Positions 22,342 through 32,950 of a DNA stretch of 64,000 nucleotides are shown piece by piece. The notes beneath the pieces were generated by a model that did not search any database, had not been told where the DNA came from, and worked only from the letters and a program-made list of their open reading frames with translations. Origin of the DNA: Gambelia wislizenii. Taxonomy: Eukaryota > Chordata > Lepidosauria > Squamata > Crotaphytidae. How positions within the stretch are numbered: the first letter of the stretch is position 1; each line of letters starts with the position of its first letter. Both the position numbers and the translations under genes were made by a program. The DNA is taken from the NCBI GenBank assembly GCA_030847615.1, contig JAUMIR010000002.1, forward strand, positions 194,043,809-194,107,808. Direction: 5' to 3'.

Positions 22342-22649
22342 AATCCTCCCCACCCAGTGACTGCAGAGATTCTGTTCCGGCTCATATCGATATGTTCATG
22401 TGAATACTGCTAAACACTTGTGTTCTTTCTTGGATGTTCTTAATCACTGATTACAGGGCTTTGCTAGTCAGAGAACTGGCCTCATGGAGATGAGATGGAG
22501 GAGAACAAAGGGGATTTCGAATCTCCGAGTCCATGATGCAACTTCCTGCTTTCCTGGGTGGTCCCAGTCTGTCCCAACACTAAAGGATTTGTCTTACCTT
22601 TTCCCTTACAGAAAGTACCTTCACAGTAAGTACCCAATGTAACATTCTG

Positions 22650-22960
22650 CTGAAGGTTGGCTGAAGCCAAGCCACCCAGTCTTCTATAGACCACCAGCAT
22701 GCTTTGGTCGCTTGCTTGAAGGAGGGCAGGAGGACCTTGATATCTTCCCATGAGACAGTTTCCAGCATTTCTGGGTCTTCCTCATTTGTGTGAATGGGCT
22801 GCATTCTTCAGGAACTCCTGCAATTGGGCTTTTCAGCACTCTTGCATCTCTTTGGGTGGTTCCTCTTTGCCTTCTTATGACACTCCACACCTTGGTTGCT
22901 CTGCCATATGTCTGCATATAGAGGATAAGAATATGGATGTTCTGTTTTCTAGGCTTCTAG
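22650..22960 (-). pseudogene. Gag/SCAN-like fragment, low confidence
   Basis: Minus-strand frames read EEPPKEMQEC, KAQLQEFLKNAAHSH, then EDPEMLETVSWEDIKVLLPS, FKQATKACWWSIEDWVAWLQ. The last part has the spacing of the N-terminal segment of retrotransposon Gag/SCAN-type proteins (EDDPE..FL..FE..A.A..W....WA..L). It starts exactly where DIRS C ends and may be part of an older element. Frameshifted. The alternative is chance resemblance. Confidence 0.35.
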
Positions 22961-24343
22961 CACTCCAGTAGGCTCAGGGCTGATAAGTTTTGCTGGATAG
23001 CAGAAATGCTGCAATTATTAGTTGTCCCACAGCAGTCTTAGTCCATTCCCCAAAGGTAGTATATGAAATGAGTTTCTCCTGAAGCACTGTTAACAGTTAA
23101 CCAAGTTAATAGTACAGTGTATTTCACAAAAAATAAGGAATTTTTAAAATTGTAAGTTTATCCTGTGATAGAGATGGAGGTGCAAGTTAATACACTCCAG
23201 AGTACATAATCATGTCTTTTGCCAGTTGGTTCAAAAAGAAAAGGAAAAGCTGAAACTTTCACCATTATGATAAATGCTGGGTCAGAAATAATGTACAGGA
23301 AATAGAAGTAGGAGCGAGGCTGTACAATTACCAACCTGTAATGCAATGCTCATAAGTTCATTTCTGGTTTTTTTTTTTTTCCCTACTTGAGGCCTGTGCT
23401 GAGGGACAGAATAGAGCAGGGGCTGTCCAGCCTCCAAACCCACCCCCCACTTCTCAGTAAACTAAGGGGAGTAGAGGAGGAAAATCTGTGCTTTATATCC
23501 ATTCAGATATAAATGAGTCAACTGCAGGGATTTCCCACTTGAGAGGGAGAGCAGTATGTACAGCTGGTTTTCTCAAATGCAGGGAAAGAGCAGTTTTTTC
23601 CTGCTGTTCCCCATGTAGTGAAGGGAGAAGAACAAGGTTGGGTTTCTGGCCAAAGTGCCAAGTGGGGAAGTGTCATCTGGTGCTTCAGTTAAGGTGACCC
23701 AGTGACACTAGGGAGGCCACCCCCTGACATCCTCCAGCTTGCACAAGACTCAGGGAGGGGGAATCCAGCCCTCCCCTCCAATGTGGCTTCCCATCCCTGA
23801 CCTATACCACCATCCTACTCTTGCTGTAAAGCTGGGCCAGATGTATGTCTTTGAAATGGATAGCCAGGGTCATCTTTACTCTTGCTTGTATCTTCTTGCA
23901 AGCCTTAAAGGGTATATAAAGGCAGATGAGGTCAAGAATATAGCTGATATAGGTTAAGGGCTCAGTGCTCTTAAGTGATGCTTGTTCAATGTTGCAGTCT
24001 CCTGTGCATTCCTACCCTCCAAGAATAGCTTAAAACAAAAGAAATCAGTGAAGTGGCATCCTTAAGTACCAGGCAGGATGAACTTCACATGACTGTCTAT
24101 ACAGCTTGTATGTGCATAGCTAGCTTTTGGATAATTTATAAGGAATATATCAGTGAATGAAAGAAGTGGGGGGGGGGCATTACATGAACAAGGAAAGCAG
24201 CTTTAGAAAGTGCTTTGAATGACTGTATGAGAGATTCGTTAACAAAAGAAATGTTCACTTTTTACTTCGTAACAGATATTTTTGAAAGATTTTTAAATTT
24301 GGGGGCTGAGGCATGTGGGCATGTATGCTTAGGATGCAGGTAA
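22961..24343. other. Intronic sequence, no feature recognised
   Basis: Non-coding; homopolymer runs (poly-T at about 23,369 and poly-G at about 24,168). Short open frames without motifs. No repeat termini recognised. Confidence 0.4.
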
Positions 24344-24523
24344 AAGCATGGCATAGTGGTTTGGGTGTTAGACTATGACTCTGGAGACCAGGGTTCGGAT
24401 CCTTGCATGGTTGTGAAAACCCACTGGGTGACCTTGGGCAAGTCACACAGCCTCAGAAAACCCCATGATAGAGTTGCCGCTATAAGTTAGAAACGACTTG
24501 AAGGCACACAATAACAACAAAAT
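24344..24523 (+). mobile_element. tRNA-derived SINE (ACAACAACA tail), complete
   Basis: GGCATAGTGGTTTGGGTGTT (A box), GACTATGACTCTGGAGACCA, GGGTTCGGATCC (B box), GGTGACCTTGGGCAAGTCA, then AAACGACTTGAAGGCACACA and ATAACAACAAAA. Same family as the copy at 15.6 kb. Pol III type II promoter layout; not a functional tRNA gene because no cloverleaf 3' half is present. Confidence 0.88.
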
Positions 24524-24989
24524 AGGTGTGTGTTTTCTGTGCAGTGCAGGAATTGTTATAGCATGGGGAGGGTAACACCTTTGTGGTGGTTTGAGAGCTG
24601 TAGAGGCATTTCCCCCCTGAAGATACAGCTAGAAGGCATATGTTACTGCTGTTTAATACGTAATACAATTTTCACTTCTTGACCTTCATAGATTAGCTTT
24701 TTGCCTTTCTAATAAATACTCTTTGGAGTGCGATATTAGTCCAGAAACCAGCACACTCCCTCCACCAGTGTGCTTTACTTTATCTTTTTTTTCCTTTCTG
24801 TATCTCAAAACGTGAGACTGTATCTTAAAACATGAGACCTGATACAAGGCTCTGGAGTCATACATAGCAGCCTTAGGAAGAAAGGAATACTTGGGGCACC
24901 TTCCAGTTCTCCTTAATGCTCAGGCACTTCAGTATCTTCACTTACGGCTATAATCAAAGATAGCTGATTTTATAATATCTTAATTTGGT
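24524..24989. other. Intronic sequence, no feature recognised
   Basis: Non-coding AT-rich DNA. A short internal duplication (TATCTCAAAACGTGAGAC / TATCTTAAAACATGAGAC, 24,801-24,838) is the only structure seen. Confidence 0.4.
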
Positions 24990-25442
24990 TACCCATGCCT
25001 ATTCTTGAGGGAAATTCCTCCAGCTCATCTTCTTTCTTCTTTATTTCATCTAAGATCTGTGTTTTTTCTTGCCTCTTTTTCTTCATCTCCAACTTGTGCG
25101 GTATAAAACTTCCTCTCATAAATGTTTTGCTTGCATCCCATACCATTCTAATGTCTGTACCTTTATATTATCTTTAAAATGTCTTTTAATTTCTTCTTTC
25201 CTTTCTCTAAAATCTTCTCATCCTGAAAAAGTGCATCATTTACTCTCTAATTAATTTTTTTCCCATTCAGCCTTTAGAATCCAAGTCAGTGGATTTGGTC
25301 AGAAAATGTCTTTGGTAAAATTTCCATTTTAGAAATTCTGTTGGACAAAGTTTTCGATATCAGAAACATATCAATTCTAGAAAAGGATCTTTTAAAAAAT
25401 GAAATTTAATCTTTGGTGTCACCATATTTAAATCTCCAGAGA
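24990..25442 (-). mobile_element. L1-like LINE fragment (ORF2 linker region)
   Basis: The minus strand reads GTDIRMVWDASKTFMRGSFI, then HKLEMKKKRQEKTQILDEIK and KKEDELE. This fits the segment between endonuclease and RT of L1-group ORF2 (WDAxKAxxRG followed by a Lys/Glu-rich helix). It ends where DIRS D begins at 25,443. No L1 continuation was recognised beyond the far end of the DIRS at 31,578. Confidence 0.65.
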
Positions 25443-25619
25443 ATCTTCTTCGTGGTCTCTGTGAATCACACAGTTGGGTTATTCCTGCGCCTGCGCAGAG
25501 CATACGGAACCTTCTGGTATTGCTAGGCAGAATGTGCATTGATACATTTTTGGCAGTAACTCCACCCACACTAACGGTCCCTTAAAAGGTGCTCCCGCCT
25601 AATTCCCCTCAGTTCCTTT
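25443..25619. repeat. DIRS D left inverted terminal repeat
   Basis: Reverse complement of 31,375-31,532, with few mismatches. The outermost approximately 38 bp (GTGGTCTCTGTGAATCACACAG) instead match the ICR at 31,200-31,236 exactly, as DIRS replication requires. Confidence 0.9.
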
Positions 25620-25878
25620 TTTTCCGCTGCGTTAGCAGCTTGAAGGAACCTTCTTCGCTCGCTGGTTTACTCACTTTCACTTTTGGTTTTGACTCGGATT
25701 GGATTTTTGACAACGATTCTATCTCTCTCCCCTTGATTCTGTTTGTACTGAGAATTTTTTGGCTTGACTCAGACTTCTGATGATGATTTTCGCGCTCCTC
25801 TTGGCTTGGTTCTAATCTCTGGTTTTTGGCTTGACCCTGACTGGTTTTGACTACGATTCCATCACCATTGTGTCTGCT

Positions 25879-28108
25879 ATGGCCACTAAAACTGGCTTTA
25901 AATGGTGTGTCATCTGCCAGGCGAAATTGCCCAGCTCCGACGGCCATTCACGTTGCTTCATTTGCCTCGGTGAGTCCCATAACGTGGACACCTGTGTCTA
26001 TTGTAAGGCTTATACACCACAGGCACAAATGTCGATCCTCCCAGCTCAACTCTTTTCTCTATGATAAGACTTTGATTCCATCTGCTGCCTCGATCTCCGC
26101 CGTGGGATCTCCACAAAAAAGGGGATGGTCCCTTTCGCCGAAGTCCTCTCAAGCCAAACGCCACCGGTCACAGAGCCCTTCTTGGCGCCAATCCGTAGTG
26201 TCCGACCCGGAGGCTGTGCTCCATTCGCACAAACATGCCACCAGGCCAGCCCTGCCTGGGGACCGAGCCTCCTCAGATTCGTCGGCTGTCGGATACAAGG
26301 ACAAGCCTCAGGATCTATCGGGTTCGAAGGATGGTGGCTGGGACCGGGAGTCTTCTGCATCTTCTAAGGGCAAAGCCCCTAAGAAGAAGAAGGCTAAGCA
26401 CACCCATGCTGAAGAGGGGCTGAAGGAGGCTAAATGGGTCACTGAGCCCACTGCGACTGTTGTGCCGACGCCTGCTCCACCTGCACCACAGCCTCAACCT
26501 TCGCCTCAGGATTGAGACATCGGTACCGAACAGCCCCGTTTCAGAGCTGTCACCCCAACTCCCTCCTTGGAGATCATGGAGGTTGAAGTGGGCGAGCCAT
26601 CGGGTGAGGAGGTGGAGGTCTCTCCACGGGTTCGTGGCCTCTCACCCGCTTTATTGGTCTCCCGCTCGGAGTTGCTTCGGGACTCCTCTACTGCTCGGGG
26701 GCATGACGATGAACCTCTACCGTCCACCTCTCGGATCCAAGAGGATGATCCGGCATATGAGGCTTATGACCTGGCCAGGTCCATCTTTACTGTGCCCTTG
26801 GCTAAGCCGTCACGCGCTGATCACGCTGCGGACCGTGTATTCTATCTCATGGAAGAAGCGGTGACCCGTCATGCCTTGACACTCTCTCCACCCCGTCTCT
26901 CCTGGACAAGGCTTCATTTTCTCCAAAAGATCCACTGAAGCCGATGTTGAAGGACACAGGCTGCCAAGTCTCTCCATTCCGCCCTCTTCCTCCACCGCCT
27001 CCAACTCCGCCACCTTGTACGTCCTCTCTGCAAGGCTGCCGCCATAGCCCATCTCCATCGTCGGACTTGTCGGTCTCATCCGACTCTTCTGACGGATATC
27101 TTCATTATTTGCCATCCCTCTCAGCCGGAGCTACTGGACGAGGACTCATCCTCTCCTACCAATGATGTCTGCTCCTTCTCAGAGCAGGTGGTGCGCATGT
27201 CGCACGCACTAGAACGCAAAGTCACCGAGAAAGCGTCCGACCCCATCTACCACCGAATCAAGTCGAAGGCTCCCCCGGTGGCCCGCATTCCGGTCCTCCC
27301 GTCTCTTCTGAAGTTGACGCAGGGTTCGTGGGAAAATCCATCTTCAATCCCGTCGACTTCGAAGAGGACTAACCGGCTATATCGAGTAGATGGGGGTGGC
27401 ATCGAATGGCTGCAGGAGCATCCGAAACCCAACTCGGTGGTCGTTGAGGCAGCGCAGCCTAGGAGACAACACCGGTCACAATCTACTCCTTCTGATCCTG
27501 AAGGAAGAAAGTTTGACATAATTGGCAAGAAGATATATTTGGCTGCTGGACTCAGCTTCCAAATTGCCAATTACTCGGCGTGTATAGGGGCCTACCAGCA
27601 GGTCCTTTGGGAGAGGATGCTGCTTCTCATCCACAGAGGCCCAGTTGCTTGCAGGGCAACAAATGAACTCAGCAAGGCACGTTGCTGACTGTGCCGCCAA
27701 AACTGTTGCAGGTTCTGTTGCCTTACGTCGCCATGCCTGGCTTCGGTCATCCGGGCTATCCACCCAAGCCGCTGCGACCATTGAGGATATGCCTTTTGAC
27801 AACTCTGGCTTCTTCAGTGGGTCGACAGATGAAAAACTTGAGTTCATGCAGAAGATGAGGATCACCGCATGGAAGTACGGTATGCCATCATCCTCATCTT
27901 CTGCCTACCGTCCCAGACACCGATCGGGCTGGCATGCCTCTTCCTATGGTTAGTCCTTTAGACAGAGCAGTATACCTCAATTCTCCAGGCACTCTAGGTT
28001 CCAACAGCCGATGTCATCTTCCTCATCGGTGAGGAGCCAGGGATCCACCTCCCGCTACCGCCTTCCCTCCAAGCAAAAATCTAAGGATCAAGCAAGGAGG
28101 AGGTTTTG
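25879..28108 (+). pseudogene. DIRS D gag-like ORF with Cys-rich N-terminus
   Basis: The ATG at 25,879 gives MATKTGFKWCVICQAKLPSS, then HSRCFICLGESHNVDTCVYC, a C-x2-C / C-x2-C / C-x2-C Cys/His cluster that looks metal-binding. The frame shifts near 26,000, and 25,847-26,515 continues with a long Ser/Pro/Lys-rich disordered region. 27,188-28,108 (frames mixed) reads VRMSHALERKVTEKASDPIY, QLQ-type helices and ends SSYG..SSRYRLPSKQKSKD, with a short basic tail. Position and composition fit DIRS Gag. At least three frameshifts. Confidence 0.75.
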
Positions 28109-28149
28109 AGTTACCCTGTCCTTATTGTGATGTTTGTGTTTGTTTTAGA

Positions 28150-29990
28150 CCCCCCTGTTTGGAGACCGCCTGTCATTATTCCAGGATGCCTGGTCCTCAG
28201 TAACATCGAACCGCTGGGTACTTCAGATTGTACGACACAGATACTGGATTGAACTGCCTCCGACAGGTCGGGTCTGTCCCACGCCACCCTTCCCTCCCCT
28301 CATCGAGGAGGTTCAGACTCTGCTTCAAAAAGGGGCCATCGAACCCGTGGACGTCGAGCTCCGTCACCAGTGCTTCTTCTCCAGATACTTTCTTGTTGTG
28401 AAGAAGGACGGTGGTCTCTGTCCCATCCTCGATCTCAAGGGAGTGAACTGGTACATTGTCCTGAAGAAGTTCAGGATGATCACCCTTGCTACCATCCTTC
28501 ATCTTCTTCAACAAGGGGACTGGTTCGCGTCCATAGACCTCAAGGATGCTTACTTCCACATCGGGATCCACTCTCCCACAGGAGATTTCTAGCGTTCCAG
28601 ATCGGAGACGAGGCCTACCAGTTCCGTGTCCTCCCGTTCGGACTCTCCATGGCCCCAAGGGTGTTCACAAAGTGTGCGGCGGCGGCTTTCCTTCGACAGC
28701 ACGGTGTAGTAGTTTTCCCCTACATAGACGATTGGCTGATTGTGGCAAATTCCAAGCACCAACTTGAAATGGATATTGCTCGTACCCTAGATGTGTTAGA
28801 CACCTGGGACTTGTTGTGAACATGGAGAAGTCGCAGCTGACCTACTCAGTCGATCCAGTTCATAGGAGCTCGACTGGATTCGATCTAGGCAGCAGCGTAC
28901 CTTCCCGAGGATCATTTTGACACCCTTCGATCCCTGATTCATGAATGCCGTTGGTCCAGACGGGTTTGAGCGCATGCCATCCAAGTCCTGTTGGGGCATA
29001 TGGCAGCCACCACGCCAGTCACTCGCCTTGCCAGGCTTTGGTTTTGACGGTATCAACATTGGTTCCTGGGAGTCTTCGACCATCTATGGGACTTCCCCGG
29101 GACACTCCTAACAATGCCCCGTTCCGTCCGCCACTCCCTGGACTGGTGGTTGGCACCGACCAATATATTCTCCAGTCTTCCTTTAGAACCCCCTCAACCG
29201 GATGTCTCCCTCACCACGGATGCATCTCTTCAGGGCTGGGGAGCCCACCTAGGGCCCCACGAGATCCAGAGTTCCTGGAGCACCGAAGAAAGGGAGCTAC
29301 ACATCAATATATTGGAGCTCCTTGCAGTTCAGAAGGTGCTTCGGGCCTTCGAACTGTTGGTGCGGGGCAAGACCAGCTTCTCATAGACAACACCTCCGTC
29401 ATGCATTACCTGAACAAACAGGGAGGTACCAAGTCCCCCCACTTTCTTCAGCTCCCCTTTCAGATCTGGGACTGGTGCATCCAAAGGGACATTCTTCTCC
29501 ACTCCATCCATCTACCTGGAGAGGAGAACATTCTTGCAGACGGACTGAGCTGTTTCCAATTCCAGCATCCACGAGTGGATGCTCCATCGACATGTGGTGG
29601 CAGACCTTTTCCAGCGATGGGGGACTCAGCTGATCGACCTCTTCACGACTGCTCTGAACAAGCAGTGCGACCAGTTCTGCTCCAGAGCATGAGACAGGGG
29701 CTCCAGGGGGGATGCATTCCTGTTTCAATTGAACGGACCGTTCCTATACCTCTTTCCTCCAATTCCGTTATTGACGAGGGTTGTCACCAAGCTACGTTGG
29801 GACCGGTTGGATGTGATCCTCATCACTCTATGGTGACCCCAGCAACCGTGGTTCACACCATTGCTACTTCTGTCCAGACGGTGTTTCCTCCACCTTCCGA
29901 ACCGTGCCGATCTGCTCACCATTCAACAAGGGAAGGTCAGGCATCCCAACCTCAACACGCTTCACCTGATGGCTTGGAGGATCCGGCCTA
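28150..29990 (+). pseudogene. DIRS D reverse transcriptase / RNase H / MT-like polyprotein
   Basis: 28,347-28,592 reads FFSRYFLVVKKDGGLCPILD, GDWFASIDLKDAYFHIGIHS (RT fingers and palm). A 1-nt shift leads to FRVLPFGLSMAPRVFTKC and VVFPYIDDWLIVANS, with the catalytic YIDD at 28,721-28,732. 29,114-29,386 reads RHSLDWWLAPTNIF, LTTDASLQGWGAHLGPHE, HINILELLAVQK (RNase H with Asp and Glu residues), then LLIDNTSVMHYLNKQGG. 29,600-29,990 in mixed frames (LFQRWGTQLIDLFTTALNKQ, PFLYLFPPIPLLTRVVTKL) is the DIRS methyltransferase-like domain. Domain order is complete but stops and frameshifts break it at about 28,590, 28,819 and 29,386. Confidence 0.9.
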
Positions 29991-29999
29991 GAGCCCCTG

Positions 30000-31022
30000 T
30001 CCATCTCATACCATCTCTTCTTCCCCTCTACCTTGAGAGGTCCAGGCGGTTATCGATGCTGCTTGGAAGCCTTCCATTCGGAAAGCCTACCTCTACAAGT
30101 GGAACCGCTTCAAAGGGTTCTTGGTGGACCAGGGATCGCACGCTCAATCTTGCTTGGTACTGATGGTCCTCCAATTCCTTCTTCACTTGTCCGAAGCAGG
30201 GCTCTCGGTTTCGTCTCTCAGATGCTATTTGGCGGCTATCTCTGTCAAATTCCAGGCTCGGGGTTGACCGTCTCCCTTCCAGGACCCAATGGTGAAGAAG
30301 TTCCTGAAGGGTTATGTCAATCTCCATCCTCCAGTACTCGATTCCACTCTGACCTGGAGTCTCGCCCTCACCCTCTCCCTCGAAAGATGACCTTTCGAAC
30401 CCATGGCCTCTACCGACTTCAGGCTACTGACTTGAAAGACTGCTTTCCTAGTTGCCATCACTTCTGCTCGTCGAGCTGGAGAACTGTGTGCCTTACGGTC
30501 ATACCTTCCATATACCTGCTTCCACAAACATAAGGTGGTGTTGAGACTGGACATTTCCTTCCTTCCCAAAGTGGTCTCCAGCTTTCACCTTAACCAACCC
30601 ATCGTTCTGCCTGCCCTGATGCAGGACCCAAAGGACGAATTCGAGCGTACCCTCCATTCCATGGATGTGCAGAGGGCGCTCACGTTCTACATACAACAGA
30701 GTGCTCCATTCCGTCAATCACCTCAGCTCTTCGTCTCCTATGCTGACTCAAAGCGAGGTGCACCGATCTCGTCGCAGCGTCTTTCGAAGTGGGTGCCGTT
30801 GACTATTGCTCTATGAACTGGCCAAGAAGCCTTTGTCTCCACGGGTTTGTGGACATTCTACGAGAGCTTTTTCCACTTCGACTGCGTTCCTCTCTGGAGT
30901 TCCTCTGGAGGATGTCTGCGACTTGGTCTTCACCATTGACATTCATCTCACATTGCAGACTGGACACTCGTTCTAGGAACGAGGCTGCACTTGGGAGGGC
31001 AGTCCTTCTGTCCTCTATCCAA
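30000..31022 (+). pseudogene. DIRS D tyrosine recombinase, catalytic Tyr replaced by Cys
   Basis: The core-binding part reads AAWKPSIRKAYLYKWNRFKG and LSVSSLRCYLAAI. The catalytic part reads LVAITSARRAGELCALRSYL (first Arg), HKHKVVLRLDISFLPKVVSS, DEFERTLHSMDVQRALTFYI, then HSTRAFSTSTAFLSGVPLED (HxxR kept, 30,853 onward) and TWSSPLTFISHCRLDTRS, LGRAVLLSS to the stop at 31,022. The expected Tyr codon is TGC (30,954-30,956), giving SHCRLD where copies A and C have SHYRLD and KHYKVD. At least two frameshifts separate the blocks. Confidence 0.87.
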
Positions 31023-31199
31023 TGAGTGAGTTTATTTTATTGTTGAATTATTGACTGCCTTATCTCATTGCTGAACTGGTAATGCTTAAAGAATGTGCTG
31101 TCAATGAATCCCCTTTCTTTTTTTAGTTAACTTATGAGGTGGTCCTCAATTACTGATGTACAGGACATACCCTCCTCCAGTGAGGAAGCTTGCTAGTCT

Positions 31200-31295
31200 A
31201 CCCAACTGTGTGATTCACAGAGACCACGAAGAAGATGGACAGGTTGCTTACCTGTAACCATAGATCTTTGAGTGGTCTTCTGTGAATTCACACAG
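31200..31295. repeat. Internal complementary region (ICR) of DIRS D
   Basis: 31,200-31,236 is the exact reverse complement of the left terminus, and 31,237-31,295 of the right terminus (GGTTGCTTACCTGTAACCATAG against CTATGGTTACAGGTAAGCAACC at 31,552-31,573). This is the defining DIRS feature used to rebuild both ends in the circular intermediate. Confidence 0.9.
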
Positions 31296-31374
31296 ACCCA
31301 CCCATCCTCCCTTCTATGTCCTGCTACTGCATATGTGCTTAATGTTCCTGATGCTGCTGGTTGTGGCGTCATTC

Positions 31375-31578
31375 AAGGAACTGAGGGCAATTAGGTGGGA
31401 GCACCTTTTAAGGGACTGTTAGTGTGGGTGGAGTTACCACCAAAAATGTATCAATGCACATTCTGCCTAGCGATACGAGAAGGTTCCGTATGCTCTGCAC
31501 AGGCACAGGAATAACCCAACTGTGTGAATTTACAGAAGACCACTCGAAGATCTATGGTTACAGGTAAGCAACCTGTCC
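31375..31578. repeat. DIRS D right inverted terminal repeat and terminus
   Basis: 31,375-31,532 mirrors the left repeat; 31,533-31,578 mirrors the ICR. The terminus carries TTACAG/GTAAGC on the + strand, a close match to a 5' splice-site consensus. Confidence 0.88.
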
Positions 31579-32950
31579 TTCTGTAGTTGTCATTAAATTA
31601 ATAATTAAGTCACATTCAGCTCAGATAGCAGGAAAATTACTTCAGAGTACAATACTCTGATTCCTAAATTCAGACATGTTAGATGAAAGTAGTAGATGAA
31701 GAACTGGTCAATTCCAGTCCATTTGGTGTTAAGGTTATCCCAGTATGCGATTTTATCACATCTCAAGTTCCCAGATGCTCTACATATACCTTCATGGACC
31801 AGAATTCTTCACGATTGACTAGACACTGTGAAAGAAGAAATATTTGAGTCAAAGGATTTATATGGCATCTGCTGTTAGATGTGGTAACACATAGTGATAA
31901 AATTTATTTGGGCCCTTCTCTAGATTATAACTAAATCAACACTAGAATTACTAGAATTAGTGAGGTCTAGCAGATCCTAGAATATTCTGAGTTTCCCTAA
32001 GTCTTGCAGATTGTACAGGCCTCTGGATACTCCAACATCTTAAAGATATAATGAACCCATTTGACACAGAATAGATATTCTGAAATGCAGTCAATTCTGG
32101 ATTCAGTCTGGAAATTTCTGTGCCTATCAGTCACAGATATCTGGATTCAACAGCAGAACCAAGCAGCTCAACTTTTTTCCTGAGAGGCAGCTATCAAACA
32201 TGGTACTGATCTGCATCAATCAAAGGGCTTTCCACCTCAAGGACACCAGGCCCTTTATTAAGGCAGTGATGAAAGTGGTCTTTATAAAGTGGATGCTGAT
32301 TAGTTTCTCAGACTTTACTACTAGATTGTGGAGTGGGGCAATAGCAAAGTTGTTCAAGTATACAAAGTGTTGTTGAGTTGTGTGCATTGGTGAATGGTAC
32401 GTGAAAAATTGTTTTGTCCATAACCTCTTCTTTAAATAAGGGTTGTATTTAAAATCTCCTGTTAAACCATAAAAGTGGGTAAACTAAATTTGGCTAAATT
32501 TGTCAGATTTACTGATAAATCTGGAATGTTCAGCATTAAACTTTCCTTGACTTGGTCTCATCTGTATAAATTAAACAAATACTTTTTTAAATTTGGGAGA
32601 GACGTATGCAGCTTTTCAAGTGCTGATATCTTGCCTAGAGATCTTACCCTATGGAGATTTTATACATTCCTCTTTCTGAGAGTTTACCTATCAGCTTTCA
32701 GCCTTAACTTTCAGCCCATAAGGGCTAGTAAGCAGCATTAGTTTTAAAGAAAAATGCTGAGATTCTCATAGTACTGGATTCTGGGCTGAACTGTATAAAA
32801 TTTGCACACAGATGCCTCTGAGTGTGGTAAGAAAGCAATGCGAGAGGGTGCATTGTATACTTTAAATAGTAAGGGGGGGGTCTTTCCTGTATGAATATGC
32901 ATGTTTACTTTGCCAATAGTTATTATCCCTGTTACTGCCTAAGGTACATC
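31579..32950. other. Intronic sequence, no feature recognised
   Basis: AT-rich non-coding DNA. An 88-codon frame at 32,475-32,741 has no motif. No transposon ends were identified. Confidence 0.4.

Larger units (their letters stand above)
18367..22649 (+). mobile_element. DIRS-type retrotransposon C (second lineage), internally deleted, 4.28 kb
   Basis: The left inverted repeat 18,367-18,510 is matched in reverse complement by 22,473-22,611 (shared GACTGGGACCACCCAG, AAGTTGCATCATGG, CTCATCTCCATGAGGCCAGTTC). The right end extends to 22,649 (AAGTACCCAATGTAACATTCTG). The internal complementary region 22,247-22,341 reads, in reverse complement, right end then left end (..AACATTCTGTAAGGGAAG..), fixing both borders. 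Order: gag, RT (N-terminal half deleted), RNase H, MT-like linker, YR, ICR. Sequence differs from A and D throughout, so it is a separate DIRS lineage. Confidence 0.9.
25443..31578 (+). mobile_element. DIRS-type retrotransposon D, nearly complete (6.1 kb)
   Basis: The left inverted repeat 25,443-25,619 is matched in reverse complement by 31,375-31,532 (shared TTATTCCTGCGCCTGCGCAG, GAATGTGCATTGATACATTTTTGG, CCTTAAAAGGTGCTCCC). The internal complementary region 31,200-31,295 fuses the complement of both outer ends and predicts the joint ..CAACCTGTCC/ATCTTCTTCG.., placing the borders at 25,443 and 31,578. Order: left repeat, gag, RT, RNase H, MT-like domain, YR, ICR, right repeat, the full DIRS layout. 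It replicates (family knowledge) via a circular DNA inserted by the YR without target-site duplication. Several frameshifts; inactive now. Close relative of copy A. Confidence 0.93.

Noticed and set aside
26125..26515. Host nuclear protein with Lys/Pro-rich disorder
   Set aside because: Inside DIRS D between the left repeat and RT; part of Gag.
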